Shown here: positions 28,445 through 38,806 of the stretch, in pieces
How the letters are laid out: every line of letters starts with the position of its first letter
Numbering within the stretch: position 1 is the stretch's first letter
The notes under the pieces: generated by a model
Seen by the model: the letters and a program-made list of their open reading frames with translations, nothing else
Database searches by the model: none
What the model was told of the DNA's origin: nothing
Assembly: GCA_009377575.1 (NCBI GenBank)
Contig: WHTU01000004.1
Coordinates: 27,029-91,028 of the forward strand
Source: Nitrososphaeraceae archaeon
Lineage (GTDB): Archaea; Thermoproteota; Nitrososphaeria; Nitrososphaerales; Nitrososphaeraceae
DNA: 64,000 bases
Reading direction: 5' to 3'
Made by a program: the position numbers and the translations under genes

Positions 28445-28927
28445 TTAATCTAAGACGTTAAGAGTAAAGTTAGCAATTTCTGGTCGGATTGGATTAAATA
28501 AAATCCCATAAATGGGAATTTCGATCCTGTACTGGCCTGATTGATTGAATTTGTAATTTAGCATAGGCACCGTCATTTCTCCTTCGGTCACGTGTAGAGG
28601 AACCTCTGGTTGACCTGTTGAATTAGTTGCTTGGAATACTCGACTATTGTTGTCATATATTCTTAGATTAAAATCGACATGCTCTTGCAATGTACTAGTC
28701 CCCGGCTTTAGAAACGATACTTTGAATTTGGCAGAACTATCATTTGCCTTGACGGAAAATGGGATTGGCTCCAAAAGAACATCTAAACTTAATACACTAG
28801 TTGCATTTTGTAGTGGCGATTTGTTGGCAACAGATTTCTGTGCATATAGCCAGTAAGGCGTACAAAAAGAATACCCGACTAGTATTGATAAAACTGTTAA
28901 AATTAAAGCGTACCTGCTCCACATCAT
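28445..28927 (-). CDS. Small secreted beta-sandwich protein
   Basis: 160 residues with a signal peptide (ALILTVLSILVGYSFC, cleaved near LYAQ). The mature part has repeated hydrophobic/polar alternation (FSVKANDSSAKFKVSFLKPG, GQYRIEIPIYGILF) and several sequons, resembling other surface proteins in this window such as the one at 32855-33421. Function unknown. Confidence 0.7.
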   Translation of the reverse strand: MMWSRYALILTVLSILVGYSFCTPYWLYAQKSVANKSPLQNATSVLSLDVLLEPIPFSVKANDSSAKFKVSFLKPGTSTLQEHVDFNLRIYDNNSRVFQATNSTGQPEVPLHVTEGEMTVPMLNYKFNQSGQYRIEIPIYGILFNPIRPEIANFTLNVLD

Positions 28928-29283
28928 CTCAGTGGGACTATTATTTGTGAGAATATTTATGATTTACCATTCTTCATAGCACGACATTTGTAAACAGTTT
29001 GCAACAAGACAGTATAGCATTGATGCTCTTCTTCTTTCCTAATATATTGATTATGAGTGGAGGTCGCAATTGTATTGATGAAGTTTATCGCTTTTTTTTG
29101 ATACTTTCTTCAATCCAACTGAAAAACCATACGAGATTCATTATCTTGAAATTCTGTAACATCTATTACAGAATTGGCTTGAGAGCTGTTATTTGCGTTA
29201 CCGTTGGCACACTTCAACTGTTATCACTTAAAACTCGAAGTGATATTTTAGACGCTTCGCTATAACTTTTTAAATTCTTTTAA
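28928..29283. other. Intergenic, no supported gene
   Basis: 356 bp. An 88-codon plus frame at 28999-29265 is AT-driven and Phe/Leu/Ile-rich without a ribosome-binding site; not called. Confidence 0.4.
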
Positions 29284-30531
29284 TTAGTCAGATGTTGCTG
29301 TAGACGACAGTTTCAAGTCTTTCGCGAATCTCATGACATAAGGTGTTATGAATGTAGTTATTATGGTTACTATGCCTATTATAGGAAATATGCTAGTTGA
29401 GATAGCTCCGCTTTGCTGACCAGCTTTAGCAACAACCAAGGACATTTCAGCTCGTGCAGAAGATAAACCTAGACCAGTCCTTAATGCGGTATTCTTATCA
29501 TATCCAGCCTTAAGTAACACCACGCTTATTATCAGCAATTTTGAAGCAAACGTTGTTACAATTAGAATTAAGGCGGGGAGAATCAAGAATGGAATCTGTG
29601 ATATGTCCATAAGTGCCCCTATCGAAATAAAGAACAGTGCCGCAAATACATCCCTTAATGGAACTGTTACTACTCTAGCTATTGCTGCACTCTTGGATTC
29701 GGCAACCAATACCCCTGCAAGAAATGCTCCGGTTGCTACTGACAATTCAAGAGATGATGCTAAGAAAGAGAGTCCGAAAGCTAAGCCTAGTATGGAGATG
29801 AGAAGTAAAGCATAATCGTTTGTCTTTCCTACTTTGTCAATTATGTTTGGAATGAATCTTGAACCTACGGTAAGAGTAATTCCGATAAACGCAGTTACAA
29901 TTGCAACGGAGATTCCTATCTGAATTATAGATGCAGTTTGATTGCTATCATTTATTCCCTCAATGGCTATGGACTGAAATATCCCAAGGGCTGTAATGGC
30001 TATAATATCTTCAACAATCAGAACTCCTAGCATGAGCGTGGCTGACTTATCCCTAATCATATTTAGCTCTTCTAGGATTCTTACTATGACTATAGTACTT
30101 GAGATAGACATGCCTAACGCAAGGAATAACGAATCTCTAAAAGAGAACTGTAAGGCCTGAGCCACATAATACGAAATTATCATAGTCCCAATTGTTTCAC
30201 TTAACGCTATTACGATAGATATTCTACCCACTGACCTTAGCTTAGCAATGGGAAAGTCAGTACCAATAACGAAAAGGAACATAATAATTCCTAACTCAGA
30301 AAAAGCGTTTAGCGTATCAATGCTTTGAATTAGGCTAAATGGTGGTGTATGTGGACCTATTATCATACCGGCTATTATATATCCTATAATCATAGGCTGC
30401 TTTAGTTTATGAGTAACTGCGAGTATGACGGCGGCGACAATCATGACTACGGCAAAATCCTGAACCAGAAATACGGAAGACAACGAATCACCAGGAACGT
30501 TTGATTGCATCATGATGTCCTGGAAAATCAA
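29284..30531 (-). CDS. CPA2-type cation:proton antiporter
   Basis: 415 residues, about 12 membrane helices. Typical features are QPMIIGYIIAGMIIGP near the N-terminus, ELGIIMFLFVIGTDF, the SSTIVIVRILEEL unwound helix, LIVEDIIAITALG carrying the ion-binding Asp, and GLSSARAEMSLVV. It exchanges Na+ or K+ for protons in the cytoplasmic membrane. No C-terminal nucleotide-binding (TrkA-N) domain is present, unlike KefB/C. The ion is unknown. The ATG at 30531 (or 30513) is suitable. Confidence 0.9.
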   Translation of the reverse strand: MIFQDIMMQSNVPGDSLSSVFLVQDFAVVMIVAAVILAVTHKLKQPMIIGYIIAGMIIGPHTPPFSLIQSIDTLNAFSELGIIMFLFVIGTDFPIAKLRSVGRISIVIALSETIGTMIISYYVAQALQFSFRDSLFLALGMSISSTIVIVRILEELNMIRDKSATLMLGVLIVEDIIAITALGIFQSIAIEGINDSNQTASIIQIGISVAIVTAFIGITLTVGSRFIPNIIDKVGKTNDYALLLISILGLAFGLSFLASSLELSVATGAFLAGVLVAESKSAAIARVVTVPLRDVFAALFFISIGALMDISQIPFLILPALILIVTTFASKLLIISVVLLKAGYDKNTALRTGLGLSSARAEMSLVVAKAGQQSGAISTSIFPIIGIVTIITTFITPYVMRFAKDLKLSSTATSD

Positions 30532-30890
30532 TTCGATAACTACTTTTGTAGGCGGTACATTATTAATAATTTGGTGTCCGACTTATCTGTAGTATTTTAA
30601 TAATTCTATCCGATTTCATGTTAGTATTAGTTTAGATTTCGAACTCGGTAAAGCTACCTCAACTACGAGAATTTAAAGTAAATTTGTAAATTAGCATTGT
30701 ATTAGTGGAGAGAGATAGCTATCATGCGTCACTTGCCCCCTTGATACCTATTGATTGACCCGTTCCTATTGTCCCACATATGCATTTTTTACGCCTGGAT
30801 ACAAGCGGATTGGGGAAATGTCGATGAGCCCCTCTTGAAATATCATATCTTACCACTGCTAACAAGAGGTACCATCAAAAAGTAGGTCAC
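30532..30890. other. Intergenic, divergent promoters
   Basis: 359 bp between the antiporter and the cupin gene. No frame, no repeat seen. Confidence 0.4.
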
Positions 30891-31487
30891 TTGTTGCAAT
30901 TTACAAATACGCAAACAAAATGCAAGAGTTTATTTTCGTCACCAACTATATCGGTATTAACGGTTACCGAATCAGAATTCATAAAAAAGAAGTTGAACCT
31001 TGTAGAATTGCCTGGTGAAGGCGGATTTTATAGGGAAACTTATAGATCTAACTTTTCCACCACTCACACATCTAGTCGTAAAAACAAAAGTAAAGTATCA
31101 CAAGAAAATAGGCGTCCTACGGTAACTTTGATTTACTATTTGCTAGATGGAAGAGGTCACTTTTCTGCCTTCCATAGGCTTAAATCGGACGAAATTTGGC
31201 ACTTTTATAGGGGAAGCCCTGTAACGATATATATCATTGACAACGAAGGTCATTTAACACAAATTAGGCTTGGAAATAATATCGATCATGGAGAGCAATG
31301 CCACGTGATTATCAAGGCCGGTTTGTGGTTCGGAGCAAGGGTTGATGATGGAGCATCATTCGCACTTATTGGTTGTACGGTTACGCCAGGGTTTGACTAC
31401 AAAGATTACGAATTAGGAACAAAAAGCAAGTTGATTGGGATGTTTCCGAAGCATAAGACAACAATAATGAGTTTGACTAACGAATAA
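30891..31487 (+). CDS. DUF985 cupin
   Basis: 198 residues; the first 24 or so may not be translated. The core has PGEGGFYRETYRS, TLIYYLLDGRGHFSAFHRLK, SDEIWHFYRGSPV and ALIGCTVTPGFDYKDYE, the defining motifs of the DUF985 cupin family (RmlC-like fold). A metal site is formed by the His/Glu of HRLKSDEIWH. A sugar or sulfur-compound ligand has been proposed for relatives; unproven here. Confidence 0.88.
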   Translation: MLQFTNTQTKCKSLFSSPTISVLTVTESEFIKKKLNLVELPGEGGFYRETYRSNFSTTHTSSRKNKSKVSQENRRPTVTLIYYLLDGRGHFSAFHRLKSDEIWHFYRGSPVTIYIIDNEGHLTQIRLGNNIDHGEQCHVIIKAGLWFGARVDDGASFALIGCTVTPGFDYKDYELGTKSKLIGMFPKHKTTIMSLTNE

Positions 31488-31618
31488 TTCTTCGAAAACT
31501 AAGGGAGTAGTGGTTAATCCCTCTAAAGCGCAAAGCAGCCTACGTTCGTCCGTATATGCGTAGCCACAACAATTTAAGATCGATTTTGCAATTACAATGA
31601 TGATGATGAGAATAAAAT

Positions 31619-31837
31619 ATGGTTAGGTTGATCCAAACCGATAGGACAAAAGAACTTCTGATACTAGAAGTACGCAAGAGCGAAATGGAGGACATTCTGA
31701 ATTCTATTGATGCGATGACTGAACGACAGCAAAGATTCCTCCTAGAGAATCTCCCTGCGACTGAGGAGGATAGAAGAAGGGTTGATAGATTTAAGCACCT
31801 AGGAGAAGATTTTCGGAGATTGTTGTTAAGATCATAG
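31619..31837 (+). CDS. 72-aa helical protein
   Basis: Helical and charged: KELLILEVRKSEMEDILNSI, MTERQQRFLLENLPATEEDRR, then FKHLGEDFRRLLLRS. ATG start with an A/G-rich upstream stretch (gatgatgagaata). Not recognised. Confidence 0.5.
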   Translation: MVRLIQTDRTKELLILEVRKSEMEDILNSIDAMTERQQRFLLENLPATEEDRRRVDRFKHLGEDFRRLLLRS

Positions 31838-32394
31838 CTTGGTACGACGTCCTACTTCTTACAGTGGCAATTCACTTGGTAAAAAATATCTTTAAGATGC
31901 AAAAAGGGATAAATGGATCACAAAAAAAGGCTAATGCCTAGAGTATTTAGACTTGTGGAACCTAGCACCCTTAATGTAATACTGATGTGAAGCAAATACC
32001 AAAGTAATCCGAACCTGGAAGTTATTTAAATGCCAAAGTGCTAGCGAGTATCATTTTCATCTTTCCCGTACTTTTTATTGGCCTGGATAATACGCCATGA
32101 CGCTAACATCAATTATTTCACTTGTATCTTGTCATAAATAGTATAATATACTCCAAATTCATGTTTATCAGGCCGATTATTGTTCTCGGAGAGTCAACTG
32201 TAATACTTCCGCAAATTATGAGAAGGGGATCAGGCAAACCTAGATGCTTATTATTGATAGCTTTTAAGCACATCACTCCCATTGAGCTTGATTTACCTGA
32301 TTATCTTCAGTGCCTACGACTTGTTTTTAACACGTTAGAGTGCTATCAATGCAATCTACTTCCAGTGATTAATGGTTACACTGGCGACTAGTTA
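31838..32394. other. Intergenic, no strongly supported gene
   Basis: 557 bp. A 25-codon frame at 31913-31990 (MDHKKRLMPRVFRLVEP) and an 89-codon frame at 32122-32391 are possible but carry no recognisable domain. Neither is called. Confidence 0.35.
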
Positions 32395-32592
32395 TTATTG
32401 TATCGTACGTTTCATACGTAATTTTTCCTTGCCCTTTCTATTGTTTGGTGACGTTCTTAGAGGGCACTTACAGCATGGACAGATATATCCGTCATGAAAT
32501 AAATATACTTCGCATCTACGACAATATTTTATCCCAAGACTATAACTTCCAATACTTGAACCCATTCTTGTACATATATTGCGACAAGGCAA
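32395..32592 (-). CDS. Zinc-ribbon protein, paralogue of the 16.5-kb gene
   Basis: 65 residues. MPCRNICTRMGSS, KYCRRCEVYLF and YICPCCKCPLRTSP align with the protein at 16480-16737 (CKGIC, RCQVCEIF, WCPCCGYRLR), so the Cys pattern is preserved while the rest has diverged. Basic tail. Probable zinc-binding, perhaps nucleic-acid-binding. Confidence 0.75.
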   Translation of the reverse strand: MPCRNICTRMGSSIGSYSLGIKYCRRCEVYLFHDGYICPCCKCPLRTSPNNRKGKEKLRMKRTIQ

Positions 32593-32854
32593 AATGAAAC
32601 ATAATAAAGAACAATTTGAATATCCTAAAAGTATTGTAATACCTCGCTGTGAGGGGGAGTATCTCCTATTACCGTTGATTATCCATTAAGATTACGCATG
32701 AACAGACGTCTGAATTAGATGCTGTTCGTTTAAAGGATAAGATCGAAAATCTGCGCGCATACCATTATTTTATTTGAGGTAAAATTAACTGCAAAATAAC
32801 ATCTCAAATTAACCTGGAATTGACGAAAACAAGATCCTTTTCTGGTTGTAAGCC

Positions 32855-33421
32855 TCATTTCTTATCGTCGTGAAGAATGCTTCTCAACCTTGTCTTGTGC
32901 TTTTGCCAGATAATGATGGCAGAGATAGTTGAGACAATAATTACAATTAAGGATACTAGAATATAACCCATCATATCAGAAACACCCCAAAAGCCAAACA
33001 AGGTGGACTTCACTTCAACTGGGAAAGTAAAAGAGACTTGACGACCGGTAAAATAAATATCATAGATATCCACAACCAGACTATAAACCCCAGGTTTTTC
33101 GAATTTGTACTGATATGTATAATGCCCATATGGGATAGCTATTGGTCGAGCCAAACTCGACAGTATACTTCCGTCACCTGCGATTGTTATATCCACCGGG
33201 ATTCCACTTACGTCATCGCCGTTGATAGCGGTTATGGCCATAAGAATCTTAACAGTTGTATCTGTTCGTGGCTGTAGGGGATCAGTTTTCACACTAATGT
33301 CGTAATTCCCTATTCTTTGTTGTAAACCTCCCACCGGCATGTCTGCATTAGAATGAGAAGGCGAGAACAATAGAATCAATAATCCAAATACGATTCCTAT
33401 CGTACAACTCTTCCCAAGCAT
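32855..33421 (-). CDS. Membrane-anchored surface protein
   Basis: 188 residues from Met at 33421; the 38 codons upstream in frame are polar and would hide the signal peptide. Signal peptide SCTIGIVFGLLILLFSPSHS, beta-rich exterior (GNYDISVKTDPLQPRTDTTV, GHYTYQYKFEKPGVYSLVVD), C-terminal helix (GYILVSLIVIIVSTISAIII) and a basic tail. Similar in plan to the protein at 23948-24691. Function unknown. Confidence 0.7.
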   Translation of the reverse strand: MLGKSCTIGIVFGLLILLFSPSHSNADMPVGGLQQRIGNYDISVKTDPLQPRTDTTVKILMAITAINGDDVSGIPVDITIAGDGSILSSLARPIAIPYGHYTYQYKFEKPGVYSLVVDIYDIYFTGRQVSFTFPVEVKSTLFGFWGVSDMMGYILVSLIVIIVSTISAIIIWQKHKTRLRSILHDDKK

Positions 33422-34019
33422 CTCATGGTTGGGATGAATATGGTAATTATAATGCAGAGAATTGAGCCTTATCCAGGTACGTAAATGCAGGCGCGTGGTC
33501 AAAAAATCCTCAATAACGACTCCACAATTCCACATAGCCCTTCAATAATTCTGCCTTCAACCGTATATTTTTCTTGTCATTAACCTAGTATCTCTAAATA
33601 AAAATACATCTCGATAGATAGATTACGTCTACAGATAATTTATCTCCGCGACTACATTTAGTATATTAGATCCTAGTACGAGACGTCGCTGATCGCCATT
33701 GTAGCGTCGTTCTCTATTATACTACTAGATCTAGCATGGATTATTCTCTAATCGTTGCCGAAAATGTGATAAATTGATAGGCGTGCGAATTCATGCTCGC
33801 ATCTGAACGAAACTCAATTAGAGAATTTAGCTAACGGATATGAAGTTGTGACTGGATATACCTCAGATCTAGAATTTGTTTCAGATCGAAGTTTCATATA
33901 TTCATCGGATTCGAGCAAAAAAATATTCGTGTAATAAGGGATTATGAAAATGACACTTCCTAACCTCTAGAACTAGTTAAACTAACCCAATTATACTAAA
34001 TCATTGCTCCATAGGCATC
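33422..34019. other. Intergenic, divergent promoters
   Basis: About 600 bp, mostly AT-rich, between divergent exported-protein genes. No RNA gene or repeat seen. Confidence 0.45.
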
Positions 34020-34361
34020 ATGGTCACGATATTTTCTGGCAATCTGATAGCAAGCATCTTCGCTAGTGTCTTGACAGTCCAAATTGGAATTATGATGATG
34101 CCTTTGACAAATCCGAATGCAGTCTACGCCGAAGACAAGAGTACCAGTATCTCATGCGACGGTGTAGGAATGTGTGAGAAAACTGAATGTGTGGATGGCT
34201 CCTGTAATACTAGTCCGACAAATTCTTCAAGTATCGTAGATAGCCCATCACCGTTGTCAAGAACAAACGACGAGGATTCTCAAAGTGCAGGCAACGCAAC
34301 TAGTACATCATTGACACCTCTTGATCAAAGAATGGGTCTACGCGAAAATCTGAAGAGATAG
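34020..34361 (+). CDS. Secreted Cys-containing Ser/Asn-rich peptide
   Basis: 113 residues with a signal peptide (ASIFASVLTVQIGIMMMPL) cleaved near VYAED. The mature part has four Cys in CDGVGMCEKTECVDGSC, which could form two disulfides, then a Ser/Thr/Asn-rich tail. Unknown function. Confidence 0.65.
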   Translation: MVTIFSGNLIASIFASVLTVQIGIMMMPLTNPNAVYAEDKSTSISCDGVGMCEKTECVDGSCNTSPTNSSSIVDSPSPLSRTNDEDSQSAGNATSTSLTPLDQRMGLRENLKR

Positions 34362-34621
34362 AAAAGTTTCTTCCTTATTTTTTATTCTGGGTTACGAGGT
34401 CACAAGGTAAATGGAAAGGAATAATTAGCATGAATTGAGAGAATTCAATAACTCTTATTCATTTTATACCTGATTATGGGACTAGTCTCTGATCATTATT
34501 GTCACGTGAAGGTTCTGATGGAATAATGCCACGTATTTCTTTCTACACGAACAAGGGATTGTAATAGCTTAACCAGTGAACAATAGCTAGCTGGTTAGTT
34601 CCATTCGGTAGCCCCTTGCAA

Positions 34622-35611
34622 TTAATTCCTCTCTAAAACATACTTGACAAGAGAATCAAGATTAGCCGTGGCAAGGCAACAAACCTTGTCAGCTGCTCCA
34701 TAGTAGAGGAATAGCTTACCGCCTATCACACAAGCGCCAGATGGAAATACTACGTTATTAACATCGCCTCTTGTCTCGTACTCTCTCTCCGGTTCTAGAA
34801 TGGGACTTGTACATCTGCCTAGTACTATATTAGGCTCATTTAAGTCGAGGACGGCTGCTCCTGCTCTATAGACCTTAGAGTTGCTTACGCCGTGGTATAT
34901 TACTAACCAACCTCGCTTAGTCTTAATGGGGGGAGGGCCAGCTCCGACCTTTGCGGCTTCCCAATCCTGTTCCGGTTTCAAAAGTACGGAATACTTCTGG
35001 AAATTTGTTAGGTTAGTGCTCTCCGCGAGCCATATACTTGGTCTCTCTACACCATATGACGTACCGATCCAAGAACTAGGTCTATGCAAGGAAAAATAAC
35101 ATTTTCCGTCATGTTCGTTTAATGATTTTAGATCACCAGATGCCGGGGACATCTTTGTCGAAAAATAAACGACATCCTTATCATCATGCAACATTGGGGT
35201 TACTATTCCTAGTCGTTTAAATTCACGGTAGTCTTCAGTTGTTGCCAGCGCTGAAGAAACAGTTGGCAATTCTCTAACATAATTTGAAGGTACTACGTAA
35301 GTAAAATAAGTTCTAGATTCCAGTTGGAACAAACGAGGATCTTCTATGCCATATCTTTCATATTCCTCAACCGGTTCGGTGGCCGTATCATTATTTCTAG
35401 TGAATATATAGCCATCGTTGCTGGATGCGTATCCAATCCTTGAAATGTAATCTTTGTATTCTCCGACTGCACGGTAAAGTAAATGTACCCTTTTACCGTC
35501 GTATATGGAGGCACAGTTAAACACAGATTTTGATTCCCACCAATTCTCCGCATTGGGAGTTAGTATGGGATTTTCATCATATCGTTCAATGATTGCGTTT
35601 GCTGAGCTCAC
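34622..35611 (-). CDS. GH130-family glycosidase or glycoside phosphorylase
   Basis: 329 residues, five-bladed propeller. RYDENPILTPNAENWWE, HLLYRAVGEY, YGIEDPRLFQLE (conserved Asp), GAGPPPIKTKRGWLVIYHGV and YYGAADKVCCLAT are characteristic of GH130/DUF377. Members phosphorolyse beta-mannosides (for example beta-1,4-mannooligosaccharides); specificity cannot be read here. Divergent from the Nudix/IPP-isomerase gene. Confidence 0.9.
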   Translation of the reverse strand: MSSANAIIERYDENPILTPNAENWWESKSVFNCASIYDGKRVHLLYRAVGEYKDYISRIGYASSNDGYIFTRNNDTATEPVEEYERYGIEDPRLFQLESRTYFTYVVPSNYVRELPTVSSALATTEDYREFKRLGIVTPMLHDDKDVVYFSTKMSPASGDLKSLNEHDGKCYFSLHRPSSWIGTSYGVERPSIWLAESTNLTNFQKYSVLLKPEQDWEAAKVGAGPPPIKTKRGWLVIYHGVSNSKVYRAGAAVLDLNEPNIVLGRCTSPILEPEREYETRGDVNNVVFPSGACVIGGKLFLYYGAADKVCCLATANLDSLVKYVLERN

Positions 35612-35868
35612 AGTCGTTCATAAGGTCTACGTCAGTAATTTATAGTGTTGTACCACCAAAGATTGGGTAGTTTAATTTAATATTTGTCATAGTTAGATGT
35701 GACTTGTGTAAATATTTCGTAATCTTTCTCAAAGTGTCGAAGTCAACCTTTGTACTAGGGTCAATCTAATCTATAGGAAGATTGTATAATGTTTTTTATC
35801 TATACAACAGATCACAAACACGTAATAGCAGAATAGAAATACGTCACCTTGTTGCAACAGAAAAAAAT

Positions 35869-36510
35869 ATGAATCCCCCATATCCGTTTACTAATCAGGA
35901 ATTGGCGGTTGTCAGTGAACAAGATAATATCATAGGATCTGCCTTGCCTGACGTCGTCTATTCTCGGGGTTTAATCCACAGATTCGCTTCAGTCTTCATA
36001 CTTGATGGTCAGAACCGACTTCTACTCCAAAAACGAGCATCTCACAAGAGAAGGCATGGCGGTCTTTTTTCCGAATCAGTCAGCGCCCAAGTAGAGTATA
36101 ACGAGAGCTATCTTCAGGCGGCGTCTCGAAGAATTCAAGAAGAGCTGGGACTTATGACCCACTCCGATCCCCTCATAGAAATATGTAAGATGTACATGGA
36201 TGTAGAAGAGGAGTACGACGACAATTACGACAGCTACACATACCTAAACAACGACGGCTATGGTCGAAGTAGTGTTAGCAATCGCTGGAAAAAGACTGCT
36301 TTTGTTACAATTTACAAGCTATACTTGCATGATGATGAAACAATAAAGCATATCTCAATAAATCCTTCTGAGATATCTAACATCTATCTATTAGATTTGG
36401 ACCGAGTAATAGAATTTTTTAATGCTAGCCCTGGTCTCTTCGTACCCGGCTTCGGATTCACATTAAAGGCATTTGTTGATATCAAGACATCCACGGATCA
36501 AATTCACTGA
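35869..36510 (+). CDS. idi: Type 1 isopentenyl-diphosphate isomerase-like Nudix protein
   Basis: 213 residues from ATG 35869; a longer frame from 35782 has a non-conserved N-terminus. RGLIHRFASVFILDGQNRLLL, QKRASHKRRHGGLFSESVSA and AASRRIQEELGLM follow the IPP-isomerase/Nudix layout, but the Cys of the family motif (TCCSHP) is Ser here (SVSAQ). It either interconverts IPP and DMAPP for archaeal ether lipids or is a related Nudix hydrolase. The missing Cys makes isomerase activity uncertain. Confidence 0.75.
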   Translation: MNPPYPFTNQELAVVSEQDNIIGSALPDVVYSRGLIHRFASVFILDGQNRLLLQKRASHKRRHGGLFSESVSAQVEYNESYLQAASRRIQEELGLMTHSDPLIEICKMYMDVEEEYDDNYDSYTYLNNDGYGRSSVSNRWKKTAFVTIYKLYLHDDETIKHISINPSEISNIYLLDLDRVIEFFNASPGLFVPGFGFTLKAFVDIKTSTDQIH

Positions 36511-36722
36511 TATGTTGGCGGCTAGTTGTTATAGGACACGCCACATTCACTGAGGGCCCATTCGTTTGTCCTAATAATTTTATAACAAGATTGAATGGTT
36601 CATCTGATCCAAAGATTTCGCTTGATGCCGAAGACAACCTGCTGGTATTATGTTTACAGATTGTTGACAAATTGAAGGGATGGTTCACATCGCCTATTGC
36701 ATATGAGCGACATAATTTGTAG
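36480..36722 (+). pseudogene. Coding-like fragment without start
   Basis: An open frame of 81 codons overlaps the idi stop in another frame. It has gene-like composition in its last 60 codons (ATFTEGPFVCPNNFITRLNG, ISLDAEDNLLVLCLQIVDKL, KGWFTSPIAYERHNL) but no ATG, GTG or TTG early on. Best read as the 3' part of a lost gene. The family is not recognised. Confidence 0.3.
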
Positions 36723-37399
36723 AGTATAAGATTCATCACTTAGACACTCTCCCTGAATCTAACCGCCTCTGTACCAGTATTGAACTAAGCGAGGCGAGGG
36801 CAAATCATTGTGGAGTTCATCATAATCAGTAATTTGTGTCTAGCCCCGGATCCAATTCACAAAATCTCGATAGATAGGTCCCATTTTCCTCTGTGATTGA
36901 AAAGAATCTATTTTGTCAATCACCACCATTGAGGGCTTACTATTGACCTTAATTTCCCTAAATCCTTAGTATTACAGTAGTTAATCGCCCAATAATATTA
37001 CTCAAAATCGAAAGTCTATCAGGTAACTGACCTCGCCTACTTAAGGCAAATCCTGCCTTTTGTGATATGTCGTGTTGTTCTCTAAATAGATGTGGACCAG
37101 AGAGAAATGCGTCAAGCTCTCTATCCACCTAATCGTCCAACTTTTTATAAACAGACTTTATCAGATTAACACTCGTAATGAGAATACTACTCTTTGATTA
37201 GTCATGTATAGTAGGCATAAGGATCTTGTTCTATCTTGTAATTGGTGCCGTCGAATATTTTGAGTCTTTGCATGGCGGATTGAAACAATATTGTCCAAAG
37301 CATAATATAGACCGAAATCAGAGGAGATTCCAATGTTGCTTAAATGTATTAAATGCGACAATGAGCAGCTGCGGTGTCGGAATATATAGCCTGATTAAA
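36723..37399. other. Intergenic with possible minus-strand relics
   Basis: 677 bp. On the minus strand, short gene-like stretches occur: ELDAFLSGPHLFREQHDIS near 37.1 kb and PSMVVIDKIDSFQSQRK near 36.9 kb, separated by stops. They are too short to name. The end holds the promoter of the dehydrogenase. Confidence 0.35.
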
Positions 37400-38806
37400 A
37401 TGAAAGTCAGAACCCTAAATCCAGCAACGGAAGAAATTCTTAGAGAATACGATATTCCCTCTGAAGAACAGCTTCTTCGAATGACAAAGCAGGCTGATGA
37501 AGCTTTCAAAACAGAATGGAGACTAGTAGGGAACAATAACGGGAAGAAGAGGGCCGATTACATGTATGGCTTTGCCAGTCAACTTAGGAAGGAAAAGGAA
37601 AAACTCGCTACTATAGCTACCAATGAAATGGGCAAAGCGATTAAGGAGTCAAGGTCAGAGGTAGAAAAGTGTGCTTGGGCGATAGAATATTTCGCAGATC
37701 ATGGGGATATATTTACAACAGATGAAGTTATCAATACCGATGCTAGAAAGAGTTTTGTTACTTTCGAACCCTTAGGCGTTATTGCAAGCATTATGCCATG
37801 GAACTTTCCATACTGGCAGGCCCTGAGATTTGCAGCTCCTTCTCTCATGGCAGGAAACACAATTGTGCTTAAGCCAGCCAGTGCCACAATGCAATGTGGG
37901 ATAGAAATCGAGAGAATTTTTGAAGAAGTCGGATTGCCAAGAGGAGTATTTCAAACGGCAGTAGGCGATTCCAGGGTTGCAGAATTCCTCATAGAGTCTG
38001 AGAATACTAATGCCGTTACCTTCACAGGTAGTGTTCCTGTCGGTTCCAAAGTAGCACAGAGGGCTACTGGCCACCTAAAGAAGACGGTTCTCGAGCTAGG
38101 AGGGAGTGACCCATTCATAGTTTGTGAAGATGCTGACATAGAAAAAGCGTCTACTGGGGCAGTCAAGGGTCGCTTTATCAATTGTGGACAGAGTTGCATT
38201 GCTTCAAAGCGATTCATAGTTGTCGATAAGGTTGCAGATGAGTTCGTTGAGCTATTTGTACAGAAAACGGAAAAACTTAGGGTAGGAGATCCATTATCTG
38301 AGGATACTGATGTAGGACCATTGGTAAATCGTTCAGGTCTAGAAGCCATAGAGGGAATGGTCAAAAGAGCCATTAGTCAAGGAGCAGAGCTACTTGTTGG
38401 TGGAGAGAGATTGAAGAGTAAGGGATACTATTACAGCCCAACTGTGTTAGGGAAAATACATCATGATATGGAAATCGCAAAAGAGGAATCCTTCGGGCCG
38501 GTCGCACCGATACTGGTTGCTGAAGATGAAAAAGCCGCCATTAACATTGCAAATGATTCCAAATTTGGTCTAGGCGCAAGCATATGGACACAAAACTTGG
38601 ACAAGGCCGAAAGACTTTCTAGGATGGTAGAATCAGGCATCGTGACTGTCAACAATGTAGTGCTCTCTGATCCGAGGGTCCCATTTGGTGGTATCAAGAA
38701 TAGTGGATTTGGACGAGAGCTCTCAAAATATGGTATGCTTGAATTCGTAAATATAAAATCTGTGAGGTTTTACGACCAGCTTGCTAAAACCCATCATGTC
38801 GAATAA
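37400..38806 (+). CDS. Succinate-semialdehyde dehydrogenase-type aldehyde dehydrogenase
   Basis: 468 residues from ATG 37400; 58 codons upstream in frame lack ALDH character. N135 (IMPWNFPYWQ), K158 (VLKPAS), E232 (LELGGSDP) and the nucleophile C266 (NCGQSCIASK) are all present, with the Rossmann FTGSVPVGSKVA. In thaumarchaea an enzyme of this group oxidises or reduces succinic semialdehyde in the 3-hydroxypropionate/4-hydroxybutyrate carbon-fixation cycle; that assignment is inference. Followed by an Lrp/AsnC regulator 418 bp away, a possible controller. Confidence 0.88.
   Translation: MKVRTLNPATEEILREYDIPSEEQLLRMTKQADEAFKTEWRLVGNNNGKKRADYMYGFASQLRKEKEKLATIATNEMGKAIKESRSEVEKCAWAIEYFADHGDIFTTDEVINTDARKSFVTFEPLGVIASIMPWNFPYWQALRFAAPSLMAGNTIVLKPASATMQCGIEIERIFEEVGLPRGVFQTAVGDSRVAEFLIESENTNAVTFTGSVPVGSKVAQRATGHLKKTVLELGGSDPFIVCEDADIEKASTGAVKGRFINCGQSCIASKRFIVVDKVADEFVELFVQKTEKLRVGDPLSEDTDVGPLVNRSGLEAIEGMVKRAISQGAELLVGGERLKSKGYYYSPTVLGKIHHDMEIAKEESFGPVAPILVAEDEKAAINIANDSKFGLGASIWTQNLDKAERLSRMVESGIVTVNNVVLSDPRVPFGGIKNSGFGRELSKYGMLEFVNIKSVRFYDQLAKTHHVE

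Noticed and set aside
28999-29265. 88-codon Phe/Leu/Ile-rich plus frame
   Set aside because: AT-driven hydrophobic composition without a start signal.
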